Assembly: GCA_951640165.1 (NCBI GenBank)
Contig: OX621263.1
Coordinates: forward strand, 10,794,001-10,858,000
Source of the DNA: Pseudoips prasinana
Taxonomy: Eukaryota > Arthropoda > Insecta > Lepidoptera > Nolidae
Length of the DNA stretch: 64,000 nucleotides
Direction of reading: 5' to 3'
Each line of letters starts with the position of its first letter. Within the stretch, counting starts at the first letter, position 1. Position numbers and translations under genes: made by a program. Shown piece by piece: positions 1-11,977 of the stretch. A model generated the notes under the pieces. It made no database searches and was not told the DNA's origin. It was given only the letters and a program-made list of their open reading frames with translations.

Positions 1-106
1 GCTTGGCAACCGCAATTAGGTGGTAGTTAGTACAGAGGTGCTGCTGCTCGACTACTTGGTGTATCCCTAAGTCGCCTTTTACGAGCTTATAGAAATACAT
101 ACATAT

Positions 107-356
107 ACTCACGCCTGTTTCCCAGAGGGGAGGGCAACGGATTTCCATTTGTCACGATCATTGCACACCTCCTTTGCCTCGATTACTGTCATATTCTCCA
201 TACATGCTCGCCGGTTTAGGGTACTTCTGACCTGCCCTTTTTTAAGAACGTCTCCGATTTGGTCAGAGAATGTTCGACGAGGTCTTCCCCTTCCTGTTGT
301 CCCATTCACACAGGCCCGGTATACTTCTTTTGTCAATCTTCTTTCATTCATTTTTA
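107..356 (-). mobile_element. RTE-type LINE fragment (C-terminal end of the ORF)
   Basis: The minus strand encodes [20 protein letters not shown], then [20 protein letters not shown] and [10 protein letters not shown], the C-terminal tail after the reverse transcriptase of RTE-like LINEs. Only this end is present. Copies at 4781-5078 and 28346-28736 share it. A SINE follows at 398. Confidence 0.7.
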
Positions 357-397
357 TAGAAATAGCTTACACAAAGACGGTTTATATCTAATGGTAC

Positions 398-649
398 GGT
401 CACCATAGCCTAGTTGGTAGTGCTCCTGCCTACGAAACTGGTGGTCCTGGGTTCGAATCCCGGTAAGTGCAAATATTTGTGTGATGAGCACGAATATTTG
501 TTTCTGAGTCATGGATGTTTTCTATGTATATAAGTATTTATCTATATATATAAGTATGTATATCGTCGCCTGGTACCCATAGTACAAGCTTTGCTTAGTT
601 TGGGGCTAGGATGATCTGTGTGACATTGTCCCCAGATATTATTATTAAT
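398..649 (+). mobile_element. SINE family A, full length
   Basis: tRNA-like head with A box TAGCCTAGTTGG (406-417) and perfect B box GGTTCGAATCC (450-460). The body runs TGTGATGAGCACGAATATTT to GTACAAGCTTTGCTTAGTTT and ends in an ATT repeat. Confidence 0.85.
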
Positions 650-1034
650 GCTGGCTCTAGTTAGTAAAAGCGATTTAACTTCGGTTGACCCTTGAACATG
701 CTGGGTTAATCAGTTTATATTTCAAACGGGTGTATGTCCGTTTTATTATAATAAATAACTTTGTAACTGGACATCATTTATATAAGTACTTGAGGCCGTG
801 AGTCACTCGGTGGTGAACTTGCCTTTTGATGCACAGGCTGCGGGTTTGATCCTCGCACAAGACTTATATCTGTGTTCATAAACATGTATATGTCTTGATT
901 ATTTATCATTATTATACAACTACAGATAGTTCTTAAAGCTAAGACATAGAAGCTAAGACAAACTGTTTAAAACAGTTTTGTGGGCACAAAACTGTGTTAA
1001 ACTGTTTGTCTGTGGACTCTATTGTATGTATATA

Positions 1035-1403
1035 TTGACGGGCCAGTTGGCGTGGTTGGCAAATGCTTGCTTTTTATTTATTTATTTATTAGAAAACCAA
1101 CAGTGATACAAAAAAAAAATAACTTTATACTACAATCAACACAGAAAGGCCAATTACAGGTTTTCCTAAGTACAATTTGAAAATTGCAGATCGAGTAAGG
1201 AACGGATCTTGGGTTCGATTCCCACCCAGGATATAAATATTTGTGTGCATGAACATGTCTGTTTGTCCAGAGTCGGTGTGTAATTATCTATATAAGTCAT
1301 GTATTTACAAAAGAGAAGTAGTATATCAGTTATCTGGTTTCCATAGTACAAGCTCTGCTTAGTTTGGGATCAGATGGCCGTGTGTAAAACATATCTCAGA
1401 ATA
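1035..1403 (+). mobile_element. SINE family B, interrupted
   Basis: The head starts TTGACGGGCCAGTTGGCGTG and the B box GGTTCGATTCCC is at 1212-1223. The 3' part TATCTGGTTTCCATAGTACA is shared with all B copies. Positions 1075-1203 are an insertion of AT-rich sequence starting TATTTATTTATTTATTAG, the look of a minus-strand retroposon tail. Confidence 0.8.
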
Positions 1404-2429
1404 CTGCTGGTACCTACAACGTTCGTAAATAAAGACATTAGTCTACTCTGGTGAAGCAGTGAAAGTCTCCTACCATATCTGTAAATGTCAGGAAAAAAAT
1501 AAGTTGTACCTCTCCTTGATCCAAATCCGAGGTAGCGCTACTAAGATTCGGTTAGCAACAAACCAGCCAGCGGTAAAACATTTAATATTAATGTGTATTT
1601 TGTACTTATGATAATCTGCGTTCATCATCATCATCATCATATCAGCTGAAAGACGTCCATTGTTGGACAAAGGCCTCCCCAAAGATCTCCACTAAAGATC
1701 TGCGTCGTATATTATTATATAAAAATTACTGTTATTTTTTTAATTGGCACAAATCATAGAATCGAGTTTTACTTCTCTATATGTCAATCTATTTGGAACA
1801 AATAAATAAAAATACCTATCTAACAAAAAAAGATTTATCAAAATCGGTTCAGAAGTAACGGGGAATCGCATAACATAACTAACTACTCGTACATACAAAA
1901 TAAAACCTACAGTCGGAATGATACCCTCCTTCTTTTCAAGTCGGTTACAAATTACCTACCTATATTTATCTTGTACTGCTGTTAATACTTTTATAACCCA
2001 GCTATAATACACATTCTGTTCGTGAGTCATTACTTCAGTTTTATACTTCAACATACAAATTGAAACTCGCATGTTTACATTTTCACGTTTCAAACTATTA
2101 CAATAATTTAACGTTTTGAATAAAAATATTACATTATAGCTTTTCCTTAATGAAGTATTATGGAAAAATAAATCAAGCATGCGTCATAATAAGCGCTTCA
2201 TACTACGGAGATAAGCCCGCGTACAAGGTCGTTCACCTCAGTTTGGCAGCGGTTTGAACTTTGGTACTGCCACTCGTCGCTAGATGGCAGTGATTCGCGT
2301 TTTATAGATTTTGTTTACGGCGTAGTAAAAGGGGTTTTATATTAAATTCAAGTTGGTTATAGCTGGAATGTTTGTGATAACTTGCTGACTGGATTCTGTA
2401 AACATATAGGTTTATGTTAGTATCAAACA

Positions 2430-2916
2430 TTAATGGCAAGCTTAATTCTTAGCAATTGGAAACGTAATTTACTTTACTGCAAATACTAACTACGTGCCTA
2501 GCTTTCTAATGAAACTGTCCCTTAATCATATAACATCAAGACCATAAATTAATGGAATCTAATAGCCAGTAATTACAATACTTTTTTCTCCGACCTTGAT
2601 CTGTTTACACTGTCTGCTAATAAGTTTAGAAATTGTTTATTCCAGAAGATTAAAGAAATAGATCTGAACATTTAGATATTTTATAGACTCATGTAAGATT
2701 AAAAAAAATATATATGTTGTTTTATATAAATGCCATTACTTAAATTGAATATGTTTAGCACTAGCTTCACTCGTGCTTAGTTAAGTAGTTCCATGTTAAG
2801 ACTATTTTACTTAAGATGTGGATAAGGGACAGTTTCATTAGAAAGCTAGGCACGTAGTTAGTATTTGCAGTAAAGTAAATTACGTTTCCAATTGCTAAGA
2901 ATTAAGCTTGTCATTA
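2430..2916. mobile_element. MITE with about 96-base terminal inverted repeats
   Basis: The arm 2430-2525 (GCAAGCTTAATTCTTAGCAA...AAACTGTCCCTTA) is repeated inverted at 2821-2916 with one substitution and one indel. TTAA lies at both ends. The 295-base interior has no ORF. Confidence 0.75.
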
Positions 2917-3675
2917 ACAAATCCTATAAACTATAACTTAGTTATTAAGAAAAGTGTGTAACCGTTTGTATTCCCGAACAAATAAATAAAATAAAATAAA
3001 ATAAAAAAAGATTCTGTGTGTACTTATCTACACGCGTTAGAAGTTATACTTCTTTGGCGTATGGAAAAAAATAATTAAAATGCAGTAGTGATTAACGATA
3101 AATATTAAAATTAATCAAAAAGATTTTATTTAAATAAAAATACTAGAATATACAACTTGAACATAGTTATCAATTTTCATACCACCTAGAACTAACTTCA
3201 TGCTGTTAAATTTAGGTGTCGGTGTGCGCGCGCATCGTAAAAATTCACTCTCATCATTTTTCTCCATCGCGCCAAAAGAAGTATAACTTCGAAAAAATTA
3301 AGGGTATTAGTTAGGATGAATTTGTGCAAAACACACACTCTTTTAAAAAAGTCGGTAACATTTATTAAAAAGTAAAAATAGAAAAGTTCTTTAATAGAAT
3401 ATATGCAATGTGCACGACTATTGATGATTTTTGATGTAAAACTTCACTTACAAACGCTAGACGTTACAAAAAGTGTGATCGGGTGAGGCGACATAAGTTG
3501 AGAGGGAGATATAAGTTAGTGAAGATAGCAGTGATAGGGCAAGGGAGAGGTGCGACTACACTTTCTTTATCTCTTTCTCTTATAGCCTTATACGTATAGA
3601 TGGACTTAAAGAAGATTTACCTCAGATCTAAAGCACACTGTTTTTTTTACGCTAACGCCAATTAGACTACAATTG

Positions 3676-3880
3676 ACTGCACGTGTGGCGCAGCGGCTAA
3701 GACAGTCGCCTCACCGCTTCGTGTCGCGGGTTCGAGTCCCGCGCCGGACAACTATTTGTGTAACCCATAATAAGCTGTTCTGAGTCTGTATGTAATTTAT
3801 GTCCGTCTATTATATGTTTGTAAAGTACCCCGCGACACAGGGATTAGATTCCCAAGTGCGGGCGTTGTCGTTTATTTAAA
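3676..3880 (+). mobile_element. SINE family C, best copy
   Basis: tRNA-like head GTGGCGCAGCGGCTAAGACA with perfect B box GGGTTCGAGTCCC (3729-3741), then GACAACTATTTGTGT and a GTCCGTCTAT body. Confidence 0.82.
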
Positions 3881-4470
3881 AAAAATTGCGATCAAGTTAG
3901 CAGTTTTATAGCAAATTATAGCCGAATTCTTTAGTTATTTTTAAATCTAACCTTATCAAAAGTCTTGCAAATATATTGTAGTGTTTGGCAGTTCTATAAT
4001 TGGCATACAACTACACTCATTGACATACAACTACAATCAGAAAGTTGAAATAATTAAGATCTACATTAAGTTAAATATGATAATATTGTAACGTTCATCT
4101 TGTGAGGAGAGAATAAATACTTTTTATTATTATTATTACAACTAAAACTGCAAGTCCAGCGTAGAAAAGAGAAGACTCCTTACAAGATGAACTGTTGATC
4201 TTGTGAGGGTCGCTGATGCAGCTGGATGCGTAAAGCGCAAGACTGTAAATTGTGGAGTTCTTTAGGGGAGGTATGTCCAGCTGTGGACATCTTTCGGCTG
4301 TTATGATGATGATGATGATGTGCGGATTGGACCCGAAACTCGAAAGTATCGAAGTGCATAAATGATACGCTCTATTTGAAACTTTACTTTCAAATCTGAA
4401 ACTAAAATCGTTTTCATAAGAACTATGTTTGAAATGTGTTGATATAAAAATTTATGCAGACATAATATAA

Positions 4471-4583
4471 GTTTATAAAAGTAGTGTATGTGGTATATCA
4501 GTTATGTGGTTTCCATAGTACAAGCTCTGCTTAGTTTGGGATCAGATGGCCGTGTGTGTATAATGTCCAAGGATATTATATAA
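4471..4583 (+). mobile_element. SINE family B, 3' part only
   Basis: GTATATCAGTTATGTGGTTT through GGGATCAGATGGCCGTGTGT. The tRNA-like head is missing. Confidence 0.75.
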
Positions 4584-4780
4584 ACGTAAGTGTGTCATCT
4601 ACTTATTGACGTAAAATAGGGATCTTCCAGGGCATTCTTCAATCGCTAAGTAAGTAATTGGGTAGGTCATGTGACTAATATTTACACTCAGACATTTCAC
4701 TCAGACTTAGAGCAACTAATCAATCGATAGACAAACAAACAATACAGTACAACCATTTTAGTTAGTATCATTTATACATA

Positions 4781-5078
4781 CATAGACTCACGTCTGTTTC
4801 CCAGGGGGGTAGGCAGAGACAACGGATTTCCATTTGTCACGATCTTTACACACCTCTTTTGCCTCGATTACTGTCATTATATTCTTCATGCTCACCGGTT
4901 TAGGGCACTTCTGACCTGCCCTTTCTTGAGAACGTCTCCGATTTGGTCAGAGAATGTTCGACGGGGTCTTCCCCTTCCGGTTGTCCCATTCACACAGGCC
5001 AGGTATACTTCTTTTGTCAATCTTCTTTCATTCATCCTTTATAAATGGCCAAACCATCTCAACATACCTTTTCCAATC
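4781..5078 (-). mobile_element. RTE-type LINE fragment
   Basis: Nearly the same sequence as 107-356, extending further upstream on the minus strand to the CTGAGATGGTTTGGCC region typical of WFGH-L-E-R. The frame is broken. Confidence 0.7.
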
Positions 5079-6781
5079 AAATATCATTTATAAATGCAAT
5101 ATATTGCTAACAGATAGCAACTATCTACAATACATAGTTAGTGTAGATATGGTGATAATATGCGTTGTAAAGGTGTCAAGTAGTCTTTCTTTATTCAATA
5201 GTATGCGTTCTCCATCGTCGAGCCTACTAGATAAATATATTAAAATCTCAAATGAAAAACAATCTTATAGTACATCTTATGAGGTGGAAATTCCTTAATT
5301 AGGCTTCATAAAGTCAATAGAATGTTTTATTCTAGCCTCTTACTAATACTGTTTCCATAAATAAATGTCAATTCAATTCAAATAACAACATTATTTCGAT
5401 CGTAACATACCTACGTTACCAAAAATAGTCGGACAATCATTCTGATAGGGCAATTCAGCGGTTCATCAACCTTTTCATTTGACCTTTAGTACTTCTACTC
5501 AATACTAGATGGCGCGTATCCGAGGTATTTCCCGAGTCTGGTGGAGTGCGTTGATCCTTGTATAGGTTGTTGGTCCCGAGCGAAAATGTTTTGGTAAAAA
5601 AGTTGAGGAAATTACTCTCATTGTTAATGTGTGTTTGTTTATCAGAGGAGGCTTATCTTGTTTATCGATTTATTTGATTGTTTATTAGTCATTTGTTATT
5701 ACAGTTTTGTCACGTTTTTATCATTATACGTAGGTACATATTACGCTATTCACTATCAGTGTTTTATTTCTTTTTAATTAAACTCGCCTCGACTGCATCT
5801 GTCTGCATGTTTCTAGGGACATATCTCGATAAATAATTACGAGATTTTAATACAGTTTTCACAACTACCTTGATACCACGTGAAGATTTAAGTGCCAAAG
5901 AATCTCCCGCCCTTTCTTCCATGATTCCAAAATGGCGGACAAAAGGTGGTTATAAAAAAATACTCACATTTTTCTGAGACTAGTAAATGCTGGCCAGTTG
6001 AACTGCGGAAGCAATAGAGTCGGAACCCTCGAGGCGTAGGAGCATAGCAACAACATCAAAGAAATCGCGTGACACACCCTATTCCGTACAAATTGTATTG
6101 GATTTTTTAAAGAGCACAGTTGTCCGGAAATCGATGAAAACTCCAATAAATTAACTTCACCTGGGGTCCAATAGTTTTCTTAAAAGAGCTAAAAGGTAGT
6201 TATATACTTTTTTCATCCTACTTTGCTAAACATTTGTGAATACCTAATATATTTTAAATAATATCAGTAATATACGAATATTTTGAAAAAAAGAAATAAA
6301 AAAAAAAATCATGAATTGAAAATTAAGAGCATATTGGTTAATTTGGTAATACCCAACAGATAAATACTTTATACAATACAGTACAAGTTTCAGACATTTA
6401 TGAAATGTATTTTATAAATTTAAGTCTGTCCTACCCGCACTTAATTTATACAATTAATTTTAAATATTGATGAAACTTTCTCAGCATTTTGCTGAAGGTA
6501 CATATACAGCCACTAATTTAATAAATATAATTATATCTATTAAAAGTAATATAATGATAGTCGGATATAAGAAATCTTGAAATTTCTAAATCATCTTGAA
6601 ATTTCGCGTAATGATGCTACCCGACTGACAGACCTTGAGATTTTGAAGCGAATGTTGTAAATGTGTGAATTTGATGAAAATTGCACATAAAATGCCTTAA
6701 TATACATTAAATGGCGATATGTCCTTTACGGGGACCATACCCGAAACATGTGGGGTACCTAGGTGACTTTAACCACAGCGC
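5079..6781. other. No gene or repeat recognised
   Basis: AT-rich sequence with only short accidental ORFs. ACTAGATGGCGCG at 5503-5515 is a single unexplained word. Confidence 0.5.
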
Positions 6782-8016
6782 ACAGTGGTTCGTGTAGAAC
6801 AAGCTAGCTGGACAATATTATTTGTTTCGATTTTTATTTATAAATGAGGTTATTAAGCAAAGATATAAGGGTCATAATACTATTTGAGGTCCATTGGTCG
6901 TTTGAGCAGGTATAGTGAAATAAAAACACAATATTTTTTTAAACAATTTTATAAATAAATTTAACTATAAATGTAACTATAAAATCTAATATCAGATACA
7001 TAAAATACCTACTTAAAAACTAAATCGATCACTCATCATCACTATCATCAGATGAATCATCCATTGAATAGTCATGATCATGAGTGGCAGAACTATGAAA
7101 ACTAGAAACTATATTAACATTTTGTTCCTTAAAGCTAGGTTGAACTAATAAATCTAGGACTTCGATAGGGAATGAACCTATTTTCTTCCGGGGAATTTCT
7201 CTTAAACCATTTATTACAGGGTCAGATGTTATCAATAACATATTAAGTAAATCTCTATTCGTAGCTATTCTTTGCACAGCTGCTATTTCTTGCACAGCTG
7301 CTCCACTTTTCAGCCAATTTTGAAGAATATTTTGAGATGATGACCTTGACGTCTCTCAGGGACTGCTCCGTAACACCATCAAAGTCATGTCTCAAAGATA
7401 TAAACCGAAAGAGCTCCACGTTTCGCGTTTCCTTCGGGTGTTTTAGCCATTCTTCAAAAAAGTCCATTTTTGAGACGGTGAAAACTGTTTAAAGAAAAAA
7501 AAAGAAAAAAATTAGTTGTGCAAATAATTCGCAATATTTTTTTCTACTAATTACTACTAGATACTTGTGAGAATCATATAAAATAGATTTTACAGAGTGG
7601 ACATGAGTGGACATGTAATATTTTGACTATTGAATTCAAAAATATGGGTGAATAAGTCCACTTTTATCGAAACATTTAATTTAATAAAATTAAATAATGA
7701 AGATCCTGTGATAAAAATTAACTAAAACAAAACTACTTACCCTTATGTACACAATCCATCACAAAAACACTATCACAAATTTCTTTTAGTGACTTAAAAT
7801 AATGTTAACAATATGGTGTAAAAATGCAAATGAATGCACTTTGAATTATCAACACTTTATATACTTACCTTAATGACGGGCCTAATGAGGGTAATTACGA
7901 AAATTAATAGATGTATTCCTTAATGTATAGGGCTAATGAGTTCATCTTAATAATTAACTATTAGGAATTGAAGAGTTGTTTTTGTCCAGCTAGTTTGTTC
8001 TACGCGAATAACAGTG
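6782..8016. mobile_element. TIR-bounded DNA element of unknown superfamily carrying a spliced gene
   Basis: The left end ACAGTGGTTCGTGTAGAACA (6782-6801, continuing to GGAC at 6813) matches the reverse complement of 7984-8016 with few changes (CACTGTTATTCGCGTAGAAC...). CAGCGC occurs just outside both ends (6776-6781 and 8017-8022) as a possible target duplication. Inside, on the minus strand, are a TATA box (7855-7863), a two-exon ORF and an AATAAA signal (6833-6838). ACAGTG-type ends suggest a hAT- or P-like group, but I cannot assign it. Confidence 0.6.
7029..7759 (-). pseudogene. Two-exon gene of unknown function inside the TIR element, with a frameshift
   Basis: Exon 1 is 7759-7741 (ATGGATTGTGTACATAAGG) ending at the donor GTAAGT. 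The acceptor TTCTTTAAACAG ends at 7485, so the intron is 256 bases. Splicing joins in frame to MDFFEEWLKHPKETRN..., a charged, helix-like stretch ending with a stop at 7255. A second frame, open to 7029, starts just upstream (WLKSGAAVQEIAAVQRIATN) and ends in an acidic tail DDSSDDSDDE. The two frames meet at the A-run near 7317-7320, so a one-base change there probably split one reading frame of about 155 residues. I recognise no domain. TATA at 7855-7863, and AATAAA at 6833-6838, frame it as a transcription unit. It may be a remnant or accessory protein of the element. Confidence 0.5.
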
Positions 8017-8274
8017 CAGCGCCACAATCGCTCAATAGTCTTCTTACAATAACCATTGACCTGTATAATATTGTATATTGATTTCCCATTATTATATTAG
8101 TAAATTAGTCAGACCCACGAATCTAGGCCACTGACCCAGAAAAATAGGCGTGATTTCAATGTTAATTAATTAATGTATATTTTACTTGGAAACTGAATTG
8201 AACAGGAAAATATCATATCTTTCCTTCTTACGGTTCTACTGTATTCCGCTGTTAAAGACAAGGGGTGCGGACGC

Positions 8275-8517
8275 GCTGTGTGGTGACGGCAAATATCAGC
8301 ATATCGTCACCCCATCTCATCCCGTGGGGTGCGTAGAAATCGTCCCGGGAGAATACCTACCAGAAACCGAGCAGCAGCGTTTTTCTGTGAACTATCCAAC
8401 TGCGATCGCCAACCCGTCTCCAATCGTGGCGATTATGGGATATCCCCTCATTGTTTGGGTAGACTTTTGTTCAGCTGTGGACGTAATTTGGCTGACATGG
8501 TGATGATGATGATGAGG
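8275..8517 (+). mobile_element. GATGAT-tailed retroposon (family P)
   Basis: CCCATCTCATCCCGTGGGGT, GCGATCGCCAAC, GTGGCGATTATGGGATATCC, CAGCTGTGGACGTAATTTGG and a (GAT)n end. Other copies in either orientation are at 1626-1690, 4264-4320, 9701-9918, 15355-15530, 17415-17660, 18420-18473, 56886-57000 and 60838-61035, and 1-60 is a further piece. Short ORFs across it are not genes. Confidence 0.65.
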
Positions 8518-8814
8518 TGTGCGGACTTCTTGCGAAGAGAAAATAACTAACAACTGACGAAGTTGAAAGCCCTTTAAATTCATTTTAAATAAAGAACGCG
8601 CTCTACTTATATATGACGTCATTTGTAGTGACGCAGTAGAATCTCGATATTAACAGTCATTTTGCGTGAAAACGATTTTGCATAACATAGTAGGTACACT
8701 AGGAGTTGACCCCAATTGAAATTGATGGGTGGAAGGTGCATTGGATGACGCATAATCTTTTAAAACCGTCTTCAAAAGGAAGGAAGTTCTGAATGTGTTT
8801 TGAGGTATGTCGTT

Positions 8815-9036
8815 TTGACGGGCCCGTTGGCGTGGTTGCTTTACGTCTCAGGCCTCAGGTCGTGGGTTCGATTCCTACCCAGGACAGATATTTTTGGGAA
8901 TGAACATGTCTATTTGTCCTGACTCTGGGTGTAATTATCTATATGTAGTGTATCAGTTATCTGGTTTCCATAGTACAAGCTCTGCTTAGTTTGGGATCAG
9001 ATGGCCGTGTGTCAATAATGTCACAGGATATTATAT
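8815..9036 (+). mobile_element. SINE family B
   Basis: Head TTGACGGGCCCGTTGGCGTG, B box GGGTTCGATTCC, standard body and 3' end. Confidence 0.82.
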
Positions 9037-9224
9037 AACGTTACGCGATTTCCACGTTATTTGAATAAATCTTTACAGTAATTATATATTGAAAAGTTAG
9101 TTAGAAGGTTTTGTAGTCAAAAGGTCATTAGCACGGACTTGTATAAATAAGAAAAGTATATTTAAAACATAGCCTATGGGTCATAGCGTGACCTCAGAAG
9201 GAACCAATTTAGATTTAATTCATT

Positions 9225-9358
9225 AGTTTGTTACTTCTTCACGTCTAAACGGCTGGAGCGATTTTAATAAAATTTTGTATGGAGTTAGCTGACACTCTGG
9301 ATTAACACATAGGCTGTAATTTATAAAGTTTAACGCGGGTAAAACCGCGGGGCTACTG
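9225..9358 (+). mobile_element. Lep1-like Helitron copy, ends lost
   Basis: TTTGTTACTTCTTCACGTCT through ACGCGGGTAAAACCGCGGGG matches the copies at 14270 and 14937 closely. The start is truncated, and the 3' end reads CTACTG rather than CAGCTAG. Confidence 0.75.
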
Positions 9359-9700
9359 ATTTATATATTAACCTCTATTTACCGTTAATTATTTGTCTAA
9401 TATACATATGGCTCGGTTCAATGGCCGTAGTTTTGTAGGCAGGTAATGTCAAAGGTCTATTTGGTACAGTGCAATACAACAATGTAGTACGGCTTTGTCT
9501 ATAATTATATTGTGGCGTGGGAACGGAAGTTTCCAGTTACAACATTTTCAGTTAGCCAGGACTTTCACTGTTATTTTTAAACAATCCAGCAAACAAACGG
9601 TTTACCAGATGGTAAGTTGTCATATTGTGTCTGGCAACACTCGCTCTTAAACTCATCCCCTCTTTATGCTCTGGCAAGCTTAATCACATACTAGAGCACA

Positions 9701-9918
9701 TAATCATCATCATCATGTCAGCGAAATTACGTCCACTGCTGGACAAAATCCTCCCCATAATATGCCATAATCGCCACGCTTTGCAGACGAGATGGCGATC
9801 GCAGTTTGATGGTGATAGTTCAAAGAACCTGCCCGTATTCTGGTAGATATACTGTCGGGCCGATTTCTAAGCCCCCCACGGGATGAGATGGGGTGATGAT
9901 ATTCTTCGCCATCATCAC
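9701..9918 (-). mobile_element. Family P retroposon copy
   Basis: Starts with (CAT)n on the plus strand, then ACGTCCACTGCTGGACAAAA, GATGGCGATCGCAGTTTGAT and CACGGGATGAGATGGGGTGA. Confidence 0.65.
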
Positions 9919-9929
9919 ACAGCAGGAGT

Positions 9930-10085
9930 CACTAGAGCACATCAAAACTCTTAATTTAACAGAGGAAGGGCACAGCGTTCATTCGCTCAAAGAGCAGCTT
10001 GACTGGGGAAGTACCTCCATCTTACAGAAGACATTCCTTAATAATAACATTAATAACTCAATGTTGTGTTTCTGCGTGTGAGTAA
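9930..10085 (+). mobile_element. Partial copy of the 30195-30515 retroposon
   Basis: GACTGGGGAAGTACCTCCAT and CTTACAGAAGACATTCCTTA match it almost exactly. The 3' end is missing. Confidence 0.55.
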
Positions 10086-10107
10086 GGTCTTTACAAGCAT
10101 AAAATTG

Positions 10108-10162
10108 ACGGACACAAAGTATATTCCGACTCAGAACAACTATTTATGGGTCACACAAATAA
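10108..10162 (-). mobile_element. SINE family C, body fragment
   Basis: GACGGACACAAAGTATATTC and GGGTCACACAAATA match the C body. Confidence 0.5.
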
Positions 10163-10495
10163 TATAAAGAAAAAACCAACACTAAGCAGAGCGAACAGAT
10201 ATAACGAAGCTTGGTCCATAATAAACTTTCGTGTTAATATTTTTTTCTGTATCCGTTTATAAAAGAAAATGTTGACTTGCGATCTATTTTTGTGTGAAAT
10301 ATTAGCAAAATAAGCATGGATAAGAAATTTTCCTGAAGATAGGCATATGGGCGGACAAGTATAACCCAACCTGACAGAAATAACAAATGATGGTCAAAGC
10401 ATGTCCATTACAATCTTTCATCTTAATATGCTTTTTCTGTTTCCGCTTTTAAAAGAAAATGTCTATTTAGAAGCTATTCTCGTATTTATAAAATA

Positions 10496-10754
10496 ATATA
10501 ATAATAATAATAATTTCTAGGGACAATGTCACACAGATCATCCTAGCCCCAAACTAAGCAAAGCTTGTACTATGGGTACCAGGCGACGATATACATACTT
10601 ATATAGATAGATAAATACTTATATACATAGAAAACATCCATGACTCAGAAACAAATTTTCGTGCTCATCACACAAATATTTGCACTTAACGGGATTCGAA
10701 CCCAGGACCACCAGCTTCGTAGGCAGAAGCACTACCAACTAGGCTACGGTGACC
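10496..10754 (-). mobile_element. SINE family A
   Basis: Reverse complement of the 398-649 copy over its whole length, with B box GGTTCGAATCC and an (ATT)n tail at 10496-10515. Confidence 0.85.
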
Positions 10755-10947
10755 GTCCTTACTTAGTATTTATAAAAGATTCGTTCATAATTTGACTGGC
10801 AATAATAACTAGGTATTTATCAAATATTTAGTAGTTATCGGCCAGTCGAAGACGAATAGACACACCATATAGGCCAAGGGTGACTTAAACAACATTGTTA
10901 TCATGATTGTCCGGTGTAGGCCATATAACGAAAGAAGAAAAGAAAAT

Positions 10948-11230
10948 GTTGGCGTGGTTGGCAAATACTTGCTTTTCACGCCAGGGGTCGTGGGTTCGAT
11001 TCCCACCCACGACAGATATATAGGTATCTGTTGTGGGTGGGAATCGAACCCGATAATATGTGTGCCTGAACATGTCTGTTTGTCCTGAGCCTGGGTGTAA
11101 ATTACCTATATAAGTATGTATTTACAAAAAGAAAAATAGTATATGTAATATATCAGTTATCTGGTTTCCATAGTACAAGCTTTACTTAGTTTGGGATCAG
11201 ATGACCGTGTGTGAATAATGTCCCAGGATA
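10948..11230 (+). mobile_element. SINE family B with an inverted B box
   Basis: A normal head and body, but the B-box region is followed by its own reverse complement (10992-11051). The 3' end runs into an (AAT)n tract. Confidence 0.8.
10992..11051. repeat. Inverted duplication of a SINE B box
   Basis: GGGTTCGATTCCCACCCA is followed, after a short centre, by TGGGTGGGAATCGAACCC. No other B copy has this. Confidence 0.85.
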
Positions 11231-11231
11231 T

Positions 11232-11395
11232 AATAATAATAATAATAATAAATTTATTTTCACCACATCACATTCATTTAAGTATACATAGTGTGCTTAG
11301 AAATACAGTATGTATTACATACTGGTACAATAAAATATGGAGGTACATTACGATGCTAAGTTATTTTTAAAATAACTAAATATTATTATTATATA
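11232..11395 (-). repeat. Probable retroposon 3' tail
   Basis: (AAT)n then AAATTTATTTTCACCACATC, the look of a minus-strand poly-A-rich LINE end. It directly follows a B-type SINE. Confidence 0.35.
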
Positions 11396-11484
11396 TAGGC
11401 GGAGGGTGGTTAAACAACATTGTCATGACGACACGACTACACTAGACACTATTGTCTGGAGAAGCAGTTAAACTCTCTTAGGCT

Positions 11485-11812
11485 AAGCTGTGCCCCGTGG
11501 TTTTGCCCGCGTTAAATTTTATAAATTATCACAACTCCTCCCCCGTAGGTGATAGCGTTATAATATGTAGCCTATATATTGACCCGACCTCTTAGTAATA
11601 TTCATGCAAAATTTGAAGTAAATCCATGCAGTACATTTTGAGTTTAGCCCGGACATACAAACAGATAAACAGACAAAAATTCTAAAAACTATATTTTTGG
11701 CTTCGATATCGACTGTAGATCACGCCCCAAGTATCCTTTCAAAAAATATTCAATGTACAGTTTTGACTTACCTACGATTTTATTATATGTATATACATAT
11801 AGATGTATAGAT
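11485..11812 (-). mobile_element. Helitron-like element, same subfamily as 37429-37749
   Basis: GTGCCCCGTGGTTTTGCCCG through CCTACGATTTTATTATATGT aligns along its length with 37434-37745 with scattered changes. The terminal CTAG is altered (AAGCTG side). Confidence 0.7.
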
Positions 11813-11977
11813 ACTAAGGGTCATGGAAGACGATAGTAAAATGCTATAGAAAGTTTTATTAAATAAAACACTTTCAATAACCGGAAACATAATAAAAACC
11901 TAAATATAAATCTTTATAATACCAAAGTAAACTTATCATTCTTAGAATGCCAAACAAAAATAATGCACTCTACAAAA

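Noticed and set aside
398..480. A possible functional tRNA gene
   Set aside because: A and B boxes are good, but the sequence does not fold as a full cloverleaf with a paired acceptor stem. It continues into a repeated body seen in five copies, so it is a SINE head.
5503..5515. ACTAGATGGCGCG as an insulator (CTCF-like) site
   Set aside because: A single short match with no partner sites or conservation evidence; chance is a sufficient explanation.
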